Source: Tenrec ecaudatus (lineage: Eukaryota > Chordata > Mammalia > Afrosoricida > Tenrecidae). Taken from it: 64,000 nt of DNA. The notes under the pieces were generated by a model. That model made no database searches. It saw only the letters and a program-made list of their open reading frames with translations, and was not told the DNA's origin. This document shows positions 32,783-61,165 of the stretch, piece after piece. The stretch covers positions 123,987,731 through 124,051,730 of the forward strand of contig NC_134535.1 of the NCBI RefSeq assembly GCF_050624435.1. The letters run 5' to 3'. Numbering within the stretch: position 1 is the first letter of the stretch; each line of letters starts with the position of its first letter. The translations under genes were made by a program, and so were the position numbers.

Positions 32783-35029
32783 ATCCTGGTCCTCCAGGTC
32801 TGGAGGATGATGTTCCCGCTCAGAGTAGCCATCCCACAGAGAGGACCACATGGCTGCCCCCCCCACATGACACACGACGTCCCGCACTGAACCTTAGTCC
32901 TACAGGGGACAACACGGGAGACACAGTGTGGGAATTGCTCCCAATTTAATCCTGCCACACCAAGGCAAAACACTAAGGGGGTACAACAGAACAGCAAGGG
33001 AATGGAGTGGCAAGGTCCCGAGGGAAAGCCAAAGGTGGACTTTGGGGTCAGGGCTTGGTGCCCCAACAGACTGGACTGGAGAACACTCCTAAAGACCAAC
33101 AAACGATCCTTTAACTAACTACAAGCTTTTCTTTCCTGTTGTGTTTGTTTTGTTTTTGTCACTGATTCGTTGTTAGTGTTGTTTTGTTTTATATTGTTGC
33201 TCGGTTTTGCTCTGTCTTGTTTTTGTTCGTGTTATTATCTCCATAGGACTGTCTAAATAAGACAGGCTGGGTGAACAATCTGGAGGAGAAAACAATGGGA
33301 CCGACAGTTCCAGGAGGACATGGGAGAGGGGAAGGTGGAGGGCGGGAGGGAAGGTATAGGTGTAAACAAACCCAGGGACAAGGGAACAACAAGTGATCCA
33401 AATTGGTGGTGAGGGAGGTGTAGGAGGTCTGATAGGGTGTGAACAAGGATAATGTAACCAAGAGGAATTACTGAAACTCAAATGAAGACTGAGCATGAGA
33501 GTGGGACAAGAGGAAAGTGAAAGGAAATAGAGGAAAGAAGTAGCAGGCAAAGGGCATTTATAGAGGTCTAAATAAAGGCATGTACATATGTAAATATATT
33601 TATATATGAGGATAGGGAAATAGATCTATGGGCATATATTTACAGGTTTAGTATTAAGGTAGCAGATGGACATTGGGACCCCATTCAAGTACTCCCTCAA
33701 TTCAAGAATACTTTGTTTTATTAAACTGGCACTCTATGATGCTCAGCTTCCCAACACAATTGCTGAAGATGAAGTGGGTAAATAAGCAAATGTGGTGAAG
33801 AAAGCTGATGGTGCCTGGCTATCAAAAGATATAGCATCTGGAGTCTTAAAGGCTTGAAGGTAAACAATTGGCCATCTAGCTGAGAAGCAACAAAGTCCAC
33901 ATGGAAGAAGCACACCAGTCCATGTGATCACGAGGTGTCAAAGGGATCAGGTATCAGGCATCATCAGAACAAAAACTCATATCATTGTGAATGGGGGGGG
34001 GAGGTGCAGAGTAGAGACCCAAAGCCCATTTGAAGGCCACTAGACATCCCCTTACAGAAGGGTCTCGGGGAGGAGATGAACCAGTCAGGGTGCGATGTAG
34101 CAATGATGAAACATAAAATTTTCCTCTAGTTCCTAAATGCTTCCTCCCACCCCCACAATCGTGATCCTAATTTGTTGAAGGCCATTAAGACTCGACCTTG
34201 AAACAACTGAGAAGTCTCATGACCTAAGTGTTTGCTGATTTCTTCTGTGACTTTACGCTTTGAACAGACTGTCAAGGACAAGAAAGCAAGCAAGGTCTGG
34301 GAAAAAGAGGTGGTTTAATTTTCTCAAGGATGTCTGGTTTGGCAGAAGATAGAGTTGCTATGTGTATCAAATGTGCTTGCTTAACAATGAGATAATTAAC
34401 CCCGGGTTGTTTCTGCATGGATATAAGGAGTGCGTTGAATAAACTCGGGTGCGTCAGTCCATCAGATTGTTGCCCTCCCAATACTTTCTGTCTCTCTTTT
34501 TTTCCCTCAATCCTCACTCCCCCTTTCAGGACTATTCGACTCGTTGGCTGGCTCCAACACTAATTCTACCTTACAAATCTGGCTAGACCAGAGGATGTAC
34601 ACTGGTACAGATAGGAACTGGAAACACAGGGAATCCAGGGCGGATAATCCCTTTAGGACCAGTGGTGTGAGTGGTGATACTGGGAGGGTAGAGAGAGGTT
34701 GGGTTGGAAAGGGGGAACTGATTACAAGAATCTACATATAACCTCCTCCCTGGGGGGGACGGACAACAGAAAAGTGGGTGAAGGGAGACATCGGACAGTG
34801 CAAGATATGAAAAAATAATGCTTTATAAATTATTAAGGGCTCATGAGGGAGGGGGCAGCGGGGAGGGATGGGAAAAAATGAGGATCTGATGCCAGGGGCT
34901 TAGGTGGAGAGCAAATATTTTGAGAATGATGAGGGCAATGAGTCTACAAATGTGTGCTTTACACAATTGATGTATGTATGGATTGTGATAAGAGTTGTAT
35001 GAGCCCCTAATAAAATGATTTTTTTAAAT
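32783..35029 (+). mobile_element. L1 3' UTR, 5'-truncated, with a nested LTR
   Basis: It is bounded by the 12-bp duplication aacaagctccac (32771-32782 and 35030-35041). It ends gagcccctaataaaatgattttttt. A solo LTR interrupts it at 34173. Closest in text to the 8311-10756 copy. Confidence 0.92.
34173..34559 (+). mobile_element. Solo LTR with perfect 6-bp duplication
   Basis: TGTTGAAGGCC...GGCTCCAACA (387 bp) is flanked by CTAATT (34167-34172 and 34560-34565). It carries ggatataagg and gaataaac near its 3' third, in the order expected for a promoter and poly(A) signal. No coding sequence. A 6-bp duplication fits a betaretrovirus-like (class II) element. Removing it restores the L1 text gatcctaattctacc. 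Confidence 0.9.
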
Positions 35030-35082
35030 AACAAGCTCCACCTATTTCACAAATTTGCTTGCATCATGAAATCGCTGATTGT

Positions 35083-35490
35083 TTTAGTCTCTAACGCTGC
35101 TATAACAGAAAATCCACTAGTGAGTGGTTTTAACAAGCAGAAATTTATTTTCTCTCAGTTAAGGAAACAGAAAGTCTGAATTCAGGGGCCGCCTCTTGGG
35201 GAAGCCTTTCTCTTCTCTGCCATCTCTGTGGGCAGGTCTTTTGACTTCGCATCTTCATGTGCTTTGTCATCTCTCTTTCCTCCATCTTGGCTTACGTGTT
35301 TGTCCTGATGTCTTCTGTCTATATTTCGTAAGAGGCGGACTCGGTTATCTTGCCTCATTAACATAAAAAGACACTCCATTCCCAAGTGTGATTTTAACCA
35401 CAAGCATTACAACACACATTTAGGTTTTGCAACATACATTTAGGTTAGGGAGGACACAGTTCAATGCCTAGCACTACAATAATACCAATA
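35083..35490. repeat. Interspersed repeat downstream of KLRG1
   Basis: gttttagtctctaacgctgctataacagaaaatccac and gcagaaatttattttctctcag resemble a common mammalian repeat; the family is not assigned. On the minus strand aaataaa at about 35143 is the only AATAAA-type signal that I can find within 600 bp of the KLRG1 stop codon. Confidence 0.5.
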
Positions 35491-35679
35491 CAGTCTCTAA
35501 GAGAGTCAGCAGAAAAGCATCCTAAGAGACTGAATTAATCTTACTTTTCATGCCATATACAAGAAGGTCAGCATTCATTACAGATATAATTCATGGTGAT
35601 CCCAATGACCAATGGTCAGCTCCCCATTTTAAAAGAAGCCAGAAGACAGTTCTGAGGGTCAGACTAGAGTAACCATCCA

Positions 35680-52013
<16,334 letters not shown>

Positions 52014-52690
52014 CTACTCCCTCTCACATTCAGTTGAGAGAGCAAAAGTATGAGTGTGGAGAGATAAGGATCCGTGAGAAAACAGCTCAATCTTTAAACT
52101 GCGAGCAGGAAACTTGAAGGTTGTTTTGTGTTAAAAAAAAAAAAAATCAACAGCTCTCTAATCCAACATGACAAAAACAGAAGTAATATTTCAGGAAATG
52201 GTTCAACTCCTGGGCTACCTAGAGGAATTCATATTGTAAAGTGTAATATTTTTGCCCATCCGCTTTTGTTGATGCTCAATAAATACATATCAACTTGATT
52301 TCCCATCTGGCCTGATCCTGAAAATTCTCTTAAATCCAGATATCTCGATTATGAAAAATGATATAAAATAAGTGTCATGCTAAGTTGTGGATTTTATCAT
52401 AGATTTTTGTCTCTGTTTTGTTTCCTTCTGAGAAAACAGAAGCGTGCCAAATGGGCCTGATTTCGTTGTCTCTTGGACCTTTTGAGTAGACAGAGAGAGT
52501 GAAACAGGACTGTTAGCTGTATATTCCTGGATTCACTGGAGAAAAGAACTATTGTCCAGATAGGTGAATACAACATATGCATTTAACCCAAACATTCTGC
52601 CAGTTGGACCCTAAATTTTACCCTTCACGGTACCAGAAACTCATTAAAATTTCTCTCCTTGTTGTCTTCTTTTTATATGCAAAAACAACC
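52014..52690 (-). promoter_or_regulatory. KLRG1 5' flank / probable promoter region
   Basis: Read on the minus strand, the 130 bp before the ATG are TATA-less and contain TTTCCTGC (ETS-like) and CCTTATCT (GATA-like) words; such motifs are common and not proof of function. No CpG island. A solo LTR begins about 680 bp upstream of the ATG. Confidence 0.35.
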
Positions 52691-52691
52691 A

Positions 52692-53224
52692 TGGTAAATA
52701 CATAATCGTTTGTCAATTTGAAGATTAAGTGTGGAGGAGTGGAGTCTAGCCTGTCAATCAGATCATAGCCAATGAGGCCTCTGTGCGGGCATGGCCTTCC
52801 CTTGAGAATTCTGGGAAATCAGTATTTCATCCATGGAGACAGGAGACATTTCTCTCTCTTTGCTACTCCCTGGGAGACACTGCAGCTGACAAGACACATG
52901 GAACTATGTTAGTGTCCTGAGCTGGAGAAGCCAAATGGACCTACCCTGATGGAACCAGACCTCTGAAGCTGGAGAAGCCACGTAGAGACCCCTGCGACTT
53001 TATACCCACTGACCTGTGATCGGCCTGCATTGGACATTATTGCATGTTTTTGTGAGTCTGAATAGGACTTTATAGATTGGTATCAGACATATGGGCTAGT
53101 ATCAGACTTACGGACTGGATTGAGATGCTTTCTCAATGTTCAATTGATCTTGTATATAAAACTCTTTCTTATGCATATGCATGTTTATGAATTTTTTTCT
53201 CTAGTCTAACCAGACTAGGAAAAC
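52692..53224 (+). mobile_element. Solo LTR, ERVL-like, upstream of KLRG1
   Basis: TGGTAAATACATAATCG..., ggagtggagtctagcctgtcaatcagatcatag, then cttgtatataaaactctttcttatgc...agtctaaccagactagg. Same family as 22657-23148, more diverged. No clean duplication was found. Confidence 0.8.
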
Positions 53225-53244
53225 AACTCTTTCTCTACTCTCAT

Positions 53245-53425
53245 TTCCAATGAGTCAGACATATTGCAACCCTATACAACAGGGTAGAACTGCCCCCTGT
53301 GAGTTTCCAAGACTAACTCTTTAGAGGAATAAACAGCCTTGTCTTTCTGCCACAGAGCAGCTGGTGGTTTTGAACTGTTGAACTGTGGTAGTGGTTAGCA
53401 TAACGCACTACACCACCAGTCAAGA
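53245..53425 (-). mobile_element. AfroSINE, antisense
   Basis: Minus strand: ctggtggtgtagtgcg, ccaccagctgctctgtggcag, gtttccaa...ttgcaatatgtctgac tail. Confidence 0.85.
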
Positions 53426-54530
53426 CAACTATAAAGTGGAATAAATTATATAAAGATATGCAAAAAGTTAATAATTTACTTCTAGTAGATAAAGAGTTAA
53501 TAAGTGTAAGGTAAGGGAACTGAAACTTTGAGAATAGCTAAGATCCTCAAGAGAAGGTATGTACACACAGAAGACATAATATAGCCCATAAAGACAAAGT
53601 TCTACATCCTGCTTTGCTGATTAGTGACTGGGACCTTGTCCTAGGGGGAAAATCATTACGAGATTTATAACAGTGGTGGGAAACAAAATTTTATTTGGCA
53701 TATTCATAAAGGGGAAGAGAGGGATGGGAAAAGGAATGGCACACCATCAAAGCTAATTGTGACTAAACCCAGAAAGCCATTCAGATTTTTGACCTTTTTA
53801 TACAGAGTTGGTAGTGGCTTGATTCTTAAGATCAATGAGATAAATACAAATTGTAACTTTTGCTGGAGGGGGAGAGAGCTTTAGAACTGATTGTGATGAG
53901 ATATATACAACTGTTTTTAAAAGCAGTTTAGCTATGAAAGTATATGATATGTTAATACACTTAATGTCAAGAAAACAACTTTTTAAAAAAACCTGACCAA
54001 TGGTTACCATGGGTAAAGGAAGAAGACTGGTTGCAGAGGACACATCGAGGTTATGTTGATGGTGGTGGAATAATTTGGAAAAGGATATCTATGCGGTTGT
54101 ACAGCACAAAGAGTACATGTACATTATACATGTAGATGTTAGATTGGAGAATGTTTTGTTATGTACATTTTTGATACAATTTTAAAAGGTTACATGAATC
54201 ACAATGAGTACGAGAAATAAGACAATGTCCTAAAATTGATTGTGGTGATAATTGTACAACTCTTCTGGATATGATTGAATTATTGGATTATATGACATGT
54301 GGATGAAATGCCAATAAGACAGTTAACAAATAAATAATAAACTATAACTTTGCCAAGCCATTGTCAAATGTTTTATAATAAAGACAGTCAGGAGGGACCT
54401 TATGTTAATCCATTAGGCCAGAATTAAGGAGGACAAAGGAGAGGGCTCTCTTCTATTTGCATATCCAGGTCTTGAAGGGGAATTTCCTTACATCTACCTT
54501 TATCCTTTGTGTAGGTTCCTCCTTTACCTA
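53426..54530. other. Unique sequence with an old L1 3' end
   Basis: 53850-54340 parallels 47200-47680 (ctaaaattgattgtggtgataattgtac), an old L1 3' region. Otherwise nothing was recognised. Confidence 0.6.
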
Positions 54531-54914
54531 CCATATATACTCGAATAGTAGCTGACCCGAATATAAGTCAAGGCACCTAATTTTACGACCAAAAAACTGG
54601 GGAAATTTATTGACTCGAGTATAAGTCTAGGGTGAGAAATGCAGCAACTACTGATAAATTTCAAAATAAAAATAGATACCATTAAAATTACATTAATTGA
54701 GGCATCAGTAGGTCAAATGTTTTTTAACATTTATTTCAAAGAAAAACAGTAAATGAACTCTGTAAGTGGAAAAGAGGGTCAACAAAAACAAAATGGTATC
54801 AATAATATACCTGCTGTGTTACTGCATACGCTGCCTTACTGCATGTACACAGCACAGCTTGTATGGTTTGAGGCCTAATGCAGGCTGATGATGTTCCAGA
54901 ATGTGATGACACGA

Positions 54915-55105
54915 CTGGTTGCATAGAGCAGCCTGTGTTAGGGCTCATAAGATACATGCTGCATTGTGTATGCACTGAGTGACTGCATGTGTTGCGTTAG
55001 TACTTCCCATACATATGCAGTAACGCAGCGCATGCAGTAACACAGCGCATGCAGTGTGCAGCATGCATATTATGAGCCTTAACACCAGCTGCTCTATGCA
55101 AGCAT
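54915..55105. repeat. Long inverted repeat (fold-back), arms ~85-95 bp
   Basis: Left arm 54919-55003 (ttgcatagagcagc, gctcataagatacatgctgca, gactgcatgtgttgcg) pairs with right arm about 55010-55101 (cagtaacgcagcgcatgc, tgcagcatgcatattatgagc, gctgctctatgcaa). The words cagtaac/gttactg recur in both arms. Confidence 0.8.
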
Positions 55106-55602
55106 GGTCAACACTGGGTTCAGACAGGGGTTAATAAGAAAATAAAATTAAAAATATAACAGACTAAGTACTATCAATAAACATACTGTATATCCAAGAC
55201 CAGAAATATACCAGTACTTGTATTCAGCAATGCTTGGGCGGAGCAAGGGGGCGCGACCAAGCACGAGTAAGACTGTAAAAGTTAGGTCATTGGTCACAGC
55301 GCGGGAGAAGCAGAGCGGCCACATCTGACATTCACCTGACAAGGATGGGTGCGCCCCAGGTACCAGCACACAGAAGCGGGCAGGTTCTTGCCCAGTACAC
55401 CACGGACAACACAGAGGCTGCTGGCGTGCAGGAGCAAAGAAGAATGGTGATATCAGCAGTCGTCAGACCAACCGCAGAGGCTGCAGGCGCCAGCAGATGA
55501 GCGGGCGATACCAGAGAACACCTGCACTGCACCAGAGAACAGGTAAGTGGGACCCTCACTCGAGTATAAGCCAAGGGAAGCTTTTCAGCATAAAAAAAAA
55601 TA

Positions 55603-56108
55603 TGTAGGGAACTGCATGTCCCCCTACCCTGGATTTAAGCCATGTACGACCTTTATGAATTCACTCTCAGTTTCCTGCCATACAAACTGTGCCCCGGTAG
55701 TTTTACTGCCTTTGTTTCACCCGCCAGATGGTGGCTGTCTTGACCCTTGCTAGGATTGGTGCTTTCACTAGCAGCTGCTATGCTCATTGGACAATACATG
55801 ACTGGTGGCATTTCCCCCCAGGCCCTTGGTATGCTTCATTAGCATACTGACCTGTTCGATCACAGTTGCCCGCCATTTCTTCCTTACTTGAGAGATGCAC
55901 GACTATTGGCTACCTCAGCTGTACCTTATTTCCATGTGACGTAATGGTGCCCACCCTTCACTGGCTATTTAAGCCTCTGCTTTCAGCTCAATAAATGAGG
56001 CTTGATCAGATTCCTGTCTTGCCTCCATCTCTCCGCATCTCTTGCCCATCTTCATTCCCAGTCCCTCTTTCAGGTATCCACGTTGTTGATGACCCGTAGG
56101 ATGGGACA
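55603..56108 (+). mobile_element. Solo LTR nested in the pogo-like element
   Basis: TGTAGGGAACTG...GGATGGGACA (506 bp) is flanked by aaaata (55597-55602 and 56109-56114). It contains ggctatttaagcc (TATA-like) and ctcaataaatgaggc (poly(A) signal) in LTR order. No coding sequence. Excision restores the transposon end cagcataaaaa...aatatgctgaaaaactcagc. Confidence 0.88.
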
Positions 56109-56150
56109 AAAATATGCTGAAAAACTCAGCTTATCCATGAGTATATACGG

Positions 56151-57647
56151 TATCCAGTCTTTGTCTGTGTTCCTGTCTATTCGATGTCTATGTTCCTCCT
56201 ACATCTATCTTTCCCCTAAGTAGCCTGCTCCTCCCTGCCCTCCTGAATTACCAAGGAGATTGCTCAGGACTACTGCCCTTTCCCATCTCCTAGGTTTCAC
56301 TTAAGCAGCTTGGTGGTCAGAAAGTGAATGTGGAGACTCAAGCTAGTGTTTGGACTGATTTTAAGGTTTAGCACGAAACCAGGGCTCTGTCAGATGCCTT
56401 TGTGTTTAGGCACTAACTTAAGCTTAAAAGCTGGTAAGCAACCATCTAAGGCACAACTATTGGTCTCTCTATATCTGGGGGAAAGAATACTGATAGAAAT
56501 TGAAGATACATGAAAACAATTGTTTCAATGCACTGATGATCCGTATTAACATCATTCTCCAGCCAGAAGAACTAGATGGTGCCTGGCTACCACTATCAAC
56601 TGCTGTGAAACGGGTCACAAAAGAAGGCCCAGCTTAGAGTGGAAGAAGAATGTAGAATAAAACTCAAAATCATAACATTTAAATTTTTTCTTAAGCCAAG
56701 GTTTACTGATCACATAGAGACTGGTGGAACCCTCCAGATTAGAGTCCTCGGCAAACACTAGTTCTGGAAATAAGCTCTCCCACCCCTGGCTAATTTTCTT
56801 TCAAACAATAGACAAGTCTACAGGAAGAATAAAACTTGGGAGGCAGTGTTAGAGGAAACCAGCCTCTAATAACCGAAGGGTCAGTAGGCTCAATTGTACA
56901 GTTTTAATATATAAAGATCATAGTATTTATATTTATATAATATATAAAGACAATAGTCATAGAAGACAGGAAAGAAAGGACAGGGAGAGTACAATAAAGG
57001 AGTCAGATACATTTATGGGAGCATGCTCACCTCAGGCCCTCTTGATGTTCCATGTGGAACTGGGAGGAGAGCTTCTTTACTATCTTGGGATATTTATAGT
57101 AGACATAAGGGATGCATATTCCGTAGTTATATACATCACAAGGTGGGTGGTAACTACATTAAGGTCCCTGAGCTCACAGGTGAGGAAACCTAATACCTGT
57201 ATTGAAGGAAGGTATGAGGGGGAGATGGGTAACACAGTGGGAGGAGAGAGCAAAAGGATGTCTGCCTCACTAGGAAGATATAATCAACCATGTGCTCACT
57301 TTCAGGTAGCAAAGCTATTAGAGGAGAATCTCTGGAAACGATATTTAAAGCAGGATAGTGTACTTGGACTTGATCTCTAACAACCAAAGTGAAGGCTTTC
57401 CTACCATGGAATACTAGCTTTCCAGATTCCCTCTGTTATGAGTTAGGGAATATAGTAGTCCTCGTTATATTTTCCTCAGTGTTAGTTTCTCACAAGGCAG
57501 GACAAGTACATCTTAGGATGGTTAACCATTGGAGGTTGAAAGGGCAGCACTTACCTTAGGACAGAATTCAGAAAGGGGAAGCAAGGAGGAATGGAAACAA
57601 GAACCACGGGGAGGAAGTAAAATAGAGACAGTCAGTGAAATGAAACA

Positions 57648-57680
<33 letters not shown>

Positions 57681-59002
57681 GTTAAGTGGGAGATTGGTTG
57701 GCTCTGTAAACCTTCACTCAATGCAAAATAAAAAGAAAGGAAAGTCTTACATCACCCCAAACAGAAATACAGGACACTTTCATCAATAATTTCCATTCCC
57801 TCTTTCTCCCACATCTTGGTAACCATTTACAAACTTTTATCTCTAAAAAAATAAAACTAACTAAATAAAAAGATAGAGTGTGTAGACAGAGAACAGAGAA
57901 GAGAAGCACAGAGAGCATATTAATAAAAGACAACCGTTATGCTTCTAACTATGACAGTAATATGGTTACCCTCTTCCAGGCAAAATACAGGAAGCAAGTA
58001 TTTAGGGGCATAAAACAAAAAACAGCAGAGTTTCACTTTAGAGAAGTGAAACACATAAAGGTGAGTCCAAAGATCATCTGGCTTTTAAGCTGGGGCCAAT
58101 TTCTGGCACAAAACAGGAATATGAATTCTCAGCAGAGGGGCAATACCACAGGGTGCCTAAAACGAAGATGGAAGGTGTTGAGCTATGTAAATGGGTGGGA
58201 TTTGCAAGAGAGAGTAACTGACAAGAAAGAGATACACAGAGAATTACCCAGAAGACTATGTGGTACCATGAAATAAGGAGGTACACACATATGTGCATGT
58301 GTGCGTGCACACACACATATACACAAATAAACCACAGGTTTGGGGCATGTCAGAATGGCATAGGACACATCCTCATGAAGAGATCAGTGAAGATATGAGT
58401 GCTATAGCAAAGTGTGGTGAAGAAACTAGATGGTGCTATCAGAAAGAATAGTATTTGGGGTCTTAAAGGCTGTGTAAAGTACGTAGCCATGTAAGTGAAG
58501 AATCAACTAAGTCCACATAGAAGAAGCACACAGCCTACATTACCCAAGGATTAGAAATAAAATCATCCAAATCTAAAAGAGGAAATGGTATCAGAGTTTA
58601 AATTGTGAACATCTGGTTTTCAGAAGGCTATGGGTGACAGTGGAAGTCCAAAGTTCATTTGCAGCGTCCACATATGGATTTAATCTCCCATAAATTCCCT
58701 CTGATCATAATTGAGGGATTTGAATAGCCCCATTATCAGACAGAAAGCATTATAAACATATTCTGGCAAACACAGTTATGTTAAAATGTAATATCTTATC
58801 ATTTGATCTCCCTTTTGCCCCATTTAAAGCTATTTCAGTTTGGGGGACATTTTTTAAATGACGGGAAATACACATAGATTACCCCTCTAATGAATCCCCT
58901 CTGACCATGGACCAAGGACGTGAACAGCCTTTCTATCATGCAGAATGCATTGGATAGTGGATTGCTGCCAATACTGTTAGGTTAAATTTTAGCAGCCCGT
59001 GG
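56151..59002. other. Mixed repeats, no gene recognised
   Basis: 56846-57060 starts tgttagaggaaaccagcc and resembles the LTR-like insert of 4848. 57650-57680 is a (GT)n tract. 58380-58560 is a diverged L1 3' UTR piece (tagtatttggggtcttaaaggctg). Other stretches are unassigned. A 121-codon ORF at 57015-57380 has no family resemblance. Confidence 0.5.
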
Positions 59003-59640
59003 TATGAGGTGGGGGTCAGCCCCCCACCACTAATCCTGGGTTCGATAGGCACAATTGTATGGTTGAGATATATAAATGTTATATTAAAGTCATTAAGAGC
59101 ATGAGAGACAGAAGAGAGATTGAAATAATGTAGTCAGACACATTCCATGGTAGCAATGCTCACCTCAGCCCCGCTTGGAGAGAGAGGGAAGGGAAGGAGG
59201 ACAAGGGGAAAGGGAACAGGGGAGTGAGGACTGGAGAAGAGAGGTCAAAGGAGGCGCAGAGAGAGAGAGAGGCCTCTATTGATACCTTTGGGGGCATGCA
59301 AGCTCACTGATTACAGGTAAAGACCTACATCACAGGAAGGGATTGCACTTGGGTTATATAGCAATGAATGGGGACAATCTAGGGATACACATGACAAGAT
59401 GGGCAGATCCTAGAGTCAGGATGGCAGCTTAACTTTGGATGTCATGGAGCGGGTTTGATCTGTTCTCTGGATCTCCATAGGAACCATTATCAGTAGGGTG
59501 TAAACCCCACCTACAGGAACCAAATCAATGACTGCAGGCCTGTCCATTGTCCTTAAGAGCAGGGAGTGGGGCCCACTTCAGTCTGGCAACTGATCATCCC
59601 CAGGAAGGATGCCTGCAAGGTCTGACCTCCCCCCACAGCA
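59003..59640 (+). mobile_element. LTR-like repeat related to 4848-5547
   Basis: Shared blocks: gagagattgaaataatg, acatgacaagatgggcagatcctag, ttctctggatc and accattatcagtaggg. It begins near TGAGGTGGGGG and ends near ccccacag. A 60-bp GA-rich segment (59175-59270) is inserted or expanded. Boundaries approximate. Confidence 0.5.
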
Positions 59641-59659
59641 GCCTATCATTTGATCTCCC

Positions 59660-61165
59660 TTCTGAAGGAAGAAGGGAATTCAAGGTGCACTGAAAGTATT
59701 AGCCAAACAGAAAGCTCCAGGAATTGATGGAATAGGAATTGAAATGTTTTAACAAGCTGATGAAACACTGGAAGCACTCACACATCTATGCCAGAACATT
59801 TGGAAGACAGCTACTTGACCAAATGAGTAGAGGAGATCCACATTTGTACCCATTCCAAAGAAAGGTAGCCCAATAGATTCTCCAACTATAGAATAATATC
59901 ACTGATATCACATGCCAGTAAAATTCTGCCAAAAATCATCCAATTATGGTTGCAGCAGAACATTGCCAGGCAACTATAGAGGTTCAGCTCAGATACACAA
60001 GAGGACGTGGAACAAGGAATATCTCTGTTGATGTCAGACGGATCTTGGCTCAAAGCAGAGAACACCAAAAAGAAGTTTACTTGTATTTTATTAACTATGT
60101 CAAGGCATTGGACTATGTAGATCATAATAAACTATGGCTAACCTTGAGAAGAGTAGAAATTCCAGAACACTTCATTGCGCTCATAACGAACTTGTACATG
60201 GATCAAGAGGCAGTTATATGAACAGAACAAGGGAATACAGCATGGTCTAAAGGAAGGAAAGATGTGCGACAGCGTTGTAACCTCTCATCATACTTATTCC
60301 ATCTGTACGCTGAACAAAAAATCAGAGAAGCTGGATTATGTGCAGAAGAATGTGGCATCAGAATTGAAGGAAAGCTTATTAACAACCTGTGATATGCAGA
60401 TGACACAACCTTGCCTGCTGAAAGTCAGGAGGACTTGAAGCACTTGCTGATGAAGATCAAGGACTGCAGCCTTCAGTGTGGATTACAAAATCCTCACCAC
60501 TGGACCAATAGGCAGCATGATGATAAATGGAGAAAAGGTTAAGTCGTCAAGGATTTGGTCTTGCTTGGGTCCACAATCAACATCCATGGAAGCAGCAGCA
60601 GCCAAGAGATCAAAAGATGAGTTGCACTAGGTAGATCTGCTGCACAAGAAGTTTGAATATTCAAAAGCAAAAGTTTACTTGGACAACTAGGATGTGCCTG
60701 ACTCAAGCTATGGGATAGTCAATTGCTTTGTTTGCATGTGAAAGTTGAGCATTGAATAAAGAAGACTGAATAAGAATCGATGCATTTGAATTGTGATGCT
60801 GGAGAAGAATATTGAAAGTAGCAGGGCCTGCTAAAAGGACAATCCTGTCTTGGAAGAAGTATGTCCAGTGTGCTCCTTAGAGGCAAGGATAGTGAGACTT
60901 CGTCTTACACACTTGGGACATGTTGTCAGGAGAGACAGGTCTCTAGAGAAGGGCATCATGTTTGGTAAAGTGGAGGGGCAGTGAAGAGAAGAGGAAGGCC
61001 CTCAATGAGATGGACTGACGCCATGGCTGCAACCATGGGCTCAAGCATAGGAACAATTGAAAAGATGGGGTAAGGCCATGCAGTATTTTATTCTGTTGTG
61101 TATATGTGCATAAGATCACAGTGGGTCAGAGTTGACTCAATAGCACCTAACAACAACATGATCCA
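59660..61165 (+). pseudogene. RTE/BovB-like LINE, reverse transcriptase remnant
   Basis: The translation shows GALKVLAKQKAPGIDGIGIEM, ETLEALTHLCQNIWKTATWP, later EVYLYFINYVKALDYVDHNK and LRRVEIPEHFIALITNLYMD, YAEQKIREAG and YADDTT (after a stop). This is the order of the RTE-clade reverse transcriptase, including the YADD active site. Frames are broken repeatedly. The 3' end (agatcacagtgggtcagagttgactc, ...aacaacaac) resembles the AfroSINE tail. Confidence 0.9.

Larger units (their letters stand above)
54531..56150. mobile_element. Non-autonomous pogo-like element with internal fold-back, split by an LTR
   Basis: Left ccatatatactcgaatagtagctgaccc and right (reverse complement) ccgtatatactcatggataagctgag repeat the ends of 26491-28639, flanked by TA (54529-54530, 56151-56152). 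54640-54780 resembles 26550-26740. The transposase region is absent; instead a ~190-bp inverted repeat lies at 54915-55105. A solo LTR interrupts the right end. Confidence 0.88.

Noticed and set aside
34544-34741. ORF spanning the LTR/L1 junction
   Set aside because: It lies across a repeat boundary and resembles frames in every other copy of the same L1 3' UTR.
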